A stretch of DNA of 5,360 nt from Bacillota bacterium. Its GTDB lineage: Bacteria; Bacillota; Sulfobacillia; Symbiobacteriales; Symbiobacteriaceae. Where the stretch lies: positions 1 to 5,360 of the forward strand of contig JAQBPS010000280.1 of NCBI GenBank assembly GCA_028287415.1, read 5' to 3'. The position numbers were made by a program, and so were the translations under genes. Within the stretch, counting starts at the first letter, position 1. Each line of letters starts with the position of its first letter. Shown here piece after piece: positions 4,799 through 5,360 of the stretch. The notes under the pieces were generated by a model. It was not told the DNA's origin and did no database searches. It saw only the letters and a list, made by a program, of their open reading frames with translations.

Positions 4799-5360
4799 CT
4801 ACCTCAGGGCAGCATAGTTCGCCTTGTCATCCCACATGTGCTGGAACTCCTGCGCCCAGGTCTTCGCCATAGCCGGGTCCGGGATCACCACCAGCACCTC
4901 GTCATTCGTGGTCGTGGCCGCTGCGCTGTAGTTATAGCTGCCGGTGGTCACGATGGCCTTATCAGCGATCGTCACCTTGAGGTGCATCAGGCCCGAGTGC
5001 GTGTTCTCCTTCACCGGAATGCCGGCGTCCATGAGGGTGCGGAGTGCCACGGTCTGGCTTTTTCCGGCCGCCTGGATTTTGTCCGTCATCACGCGGACGG
5101 TGACGCCGCGCTTGTGGGCATTCAGCATCGCCTTGACGATCTCGGCCTTGGTCAGGCTGTAGATGGCGACGTCCAGGCTCTGCTTGGCGCCGTCCATCAC
5201 CGCGATCAGGGCCGTTTCGGGATGCTCATCAGCCTGGGTGAAGTAGGCTTTGACCCTGGTGCTTTGGGCAGCGGCGGCCTGTGGCGCGGCTTGTGGCGCG
5301 GCCTGGCCGGCGATCGAGGCGACGGGGGCCGCTGAGCAGCCCGTCAGCAGCAGTAAGAGG
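4799..5360 (-). CDS. Lipoprotein of the phospholipase D / Nuc endonuclease family (N-terminal codons outside window)
   Basis: The frame is open from the right edge to a TAG at 4799-4801, giving 186 visible residues. The first visible residues, LLLLLTGCSAAP, are the end of a lipoprotein signal with lipobox LTGC, so the mature protein would be lipid-anchored at the outer face of a membrane. Only a few N-terminal codons should be missing. An Ala/Gln/Pro-rich linker with a tandem AAPQ repeat follows. The catalytic domain runs from about residue 40 to 180. It has ALIAVMDGAKQSLDVAIYSLT, a single HKD motif HLKVTIAD (H126, K128, D133 of the visible fragment), and GSYNYS at 140-145. One HKD per chain is typical of Nuc-like members, which act as dimers on phosphodiester bonds of DNA or phospholipids. 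The substrate cannot be read from the sequence. Confidence 0.88.
   Translation of the reverse strand, partial: LLLLLTGCSAAPVASIAGQAAPQAAPQAAAAQSTRVKAYFTQADEHPETALIAVMDGAKQSLDVAIYSLTKAEIVKAMLNAHKRGVTVRVMTDKIQAAGKSQTVALRTLMDAGIPVKENTHSGLMHLKVTIADKAIVTTGSYNYSAAATTTNDEVLVVIPDPAMAKTWAQEFQHMWDDKANYAALR

Noticed and set aside
5281..5310. Tandem 12-base repeat TGTGGCGCGGCY as a functional repeat or array
   Set aside because: It simply encodes the AAPQAAPQ linker of the lipoprotein; two units only, no CRISPR-like spacing.
4760..5335. 191-codon plus-strand frame opposite the PLD gene
   Set aside because: It overlaps the terminator hairpin and is antisense to a frame with a complete HKD motif and lipobox.
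1..5360. CRISPR array, tRNA, rRNA or transposase
   Set aside because: No regularly spaced repeats, no cloverleaf-like or rRNA stretches and no transposase motifs were seen on either strand.

Overview
The window looks like bacterial chromosomal DNA, GC-rich overall, with very strong Shine-Dalgarno sites (GGAGGTG). This would fit a high-GC Bacillota such as a Symbiobacterium-like lineage, or Chloroflexota, but the sequence alone cannot fix the taxon. Genes sit on both strands. The convergent pair at the left is separated by a bidirectional terminator.

Layout. 1-306 (+) is the 3' end of a secreted-type BNR/sialidase-fold protein. 341-376 is a bidirectional terminator. 405-3771 (-) is a compact three-gene operon, read right to left. 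It starts with a 27-residue peptide gene (3688-3771) that has a near-perfect ribosome binding site. After a stable intercistronic hairpin (3623-3656) comes a membrane M50 zinc metalloprotease carrying an N-terminal PqqD-like RiPP-recognition domain (2371-3576). The last gene, translationally coupled to it, encodes a 653-residue protein with a degenerate P-loop NTPase-like region and six consecutive 34-residue TPRs (405-2366). The AT-rich region upstream of the operon (about 3784-3975) holds a probable promoter and two related palindromes whose centres lie 21 bp apart, which look like paired operators.

3976-4776 is a mosaic segment bounded by two strong hairpins that share the core CCCGACCCTC/GAGGGTCGGG. 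Between them lie a 79-codon orphan piece of a P-type cation ATPase (4018-4254) and a small exported protein of unknown function (4293-4655). At the right edge (4799-5360, -) is a phospholipase D/Nuc-family protein with a lipoprotein signal. Its first few codons lie beyond the window.

How the genes may work together. The operon reads as a minimal peptide maturation or peptide signalling cassette. A tiny Cys/Trp-containing peptide would be bound through its N-terminal part by the PqqD-like domain and cleaved in or at the membrane by the fused HExxH protease. The TPR protein would act as peptide sensor, scaffold or regulator. No radical SAM enzyme, cyclodehydratase, lanthionine synthetase or ABC exporter is visible in the window, so the modification chemistry, if any, is unknown. 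This peptide cassette is the most interesting content here.
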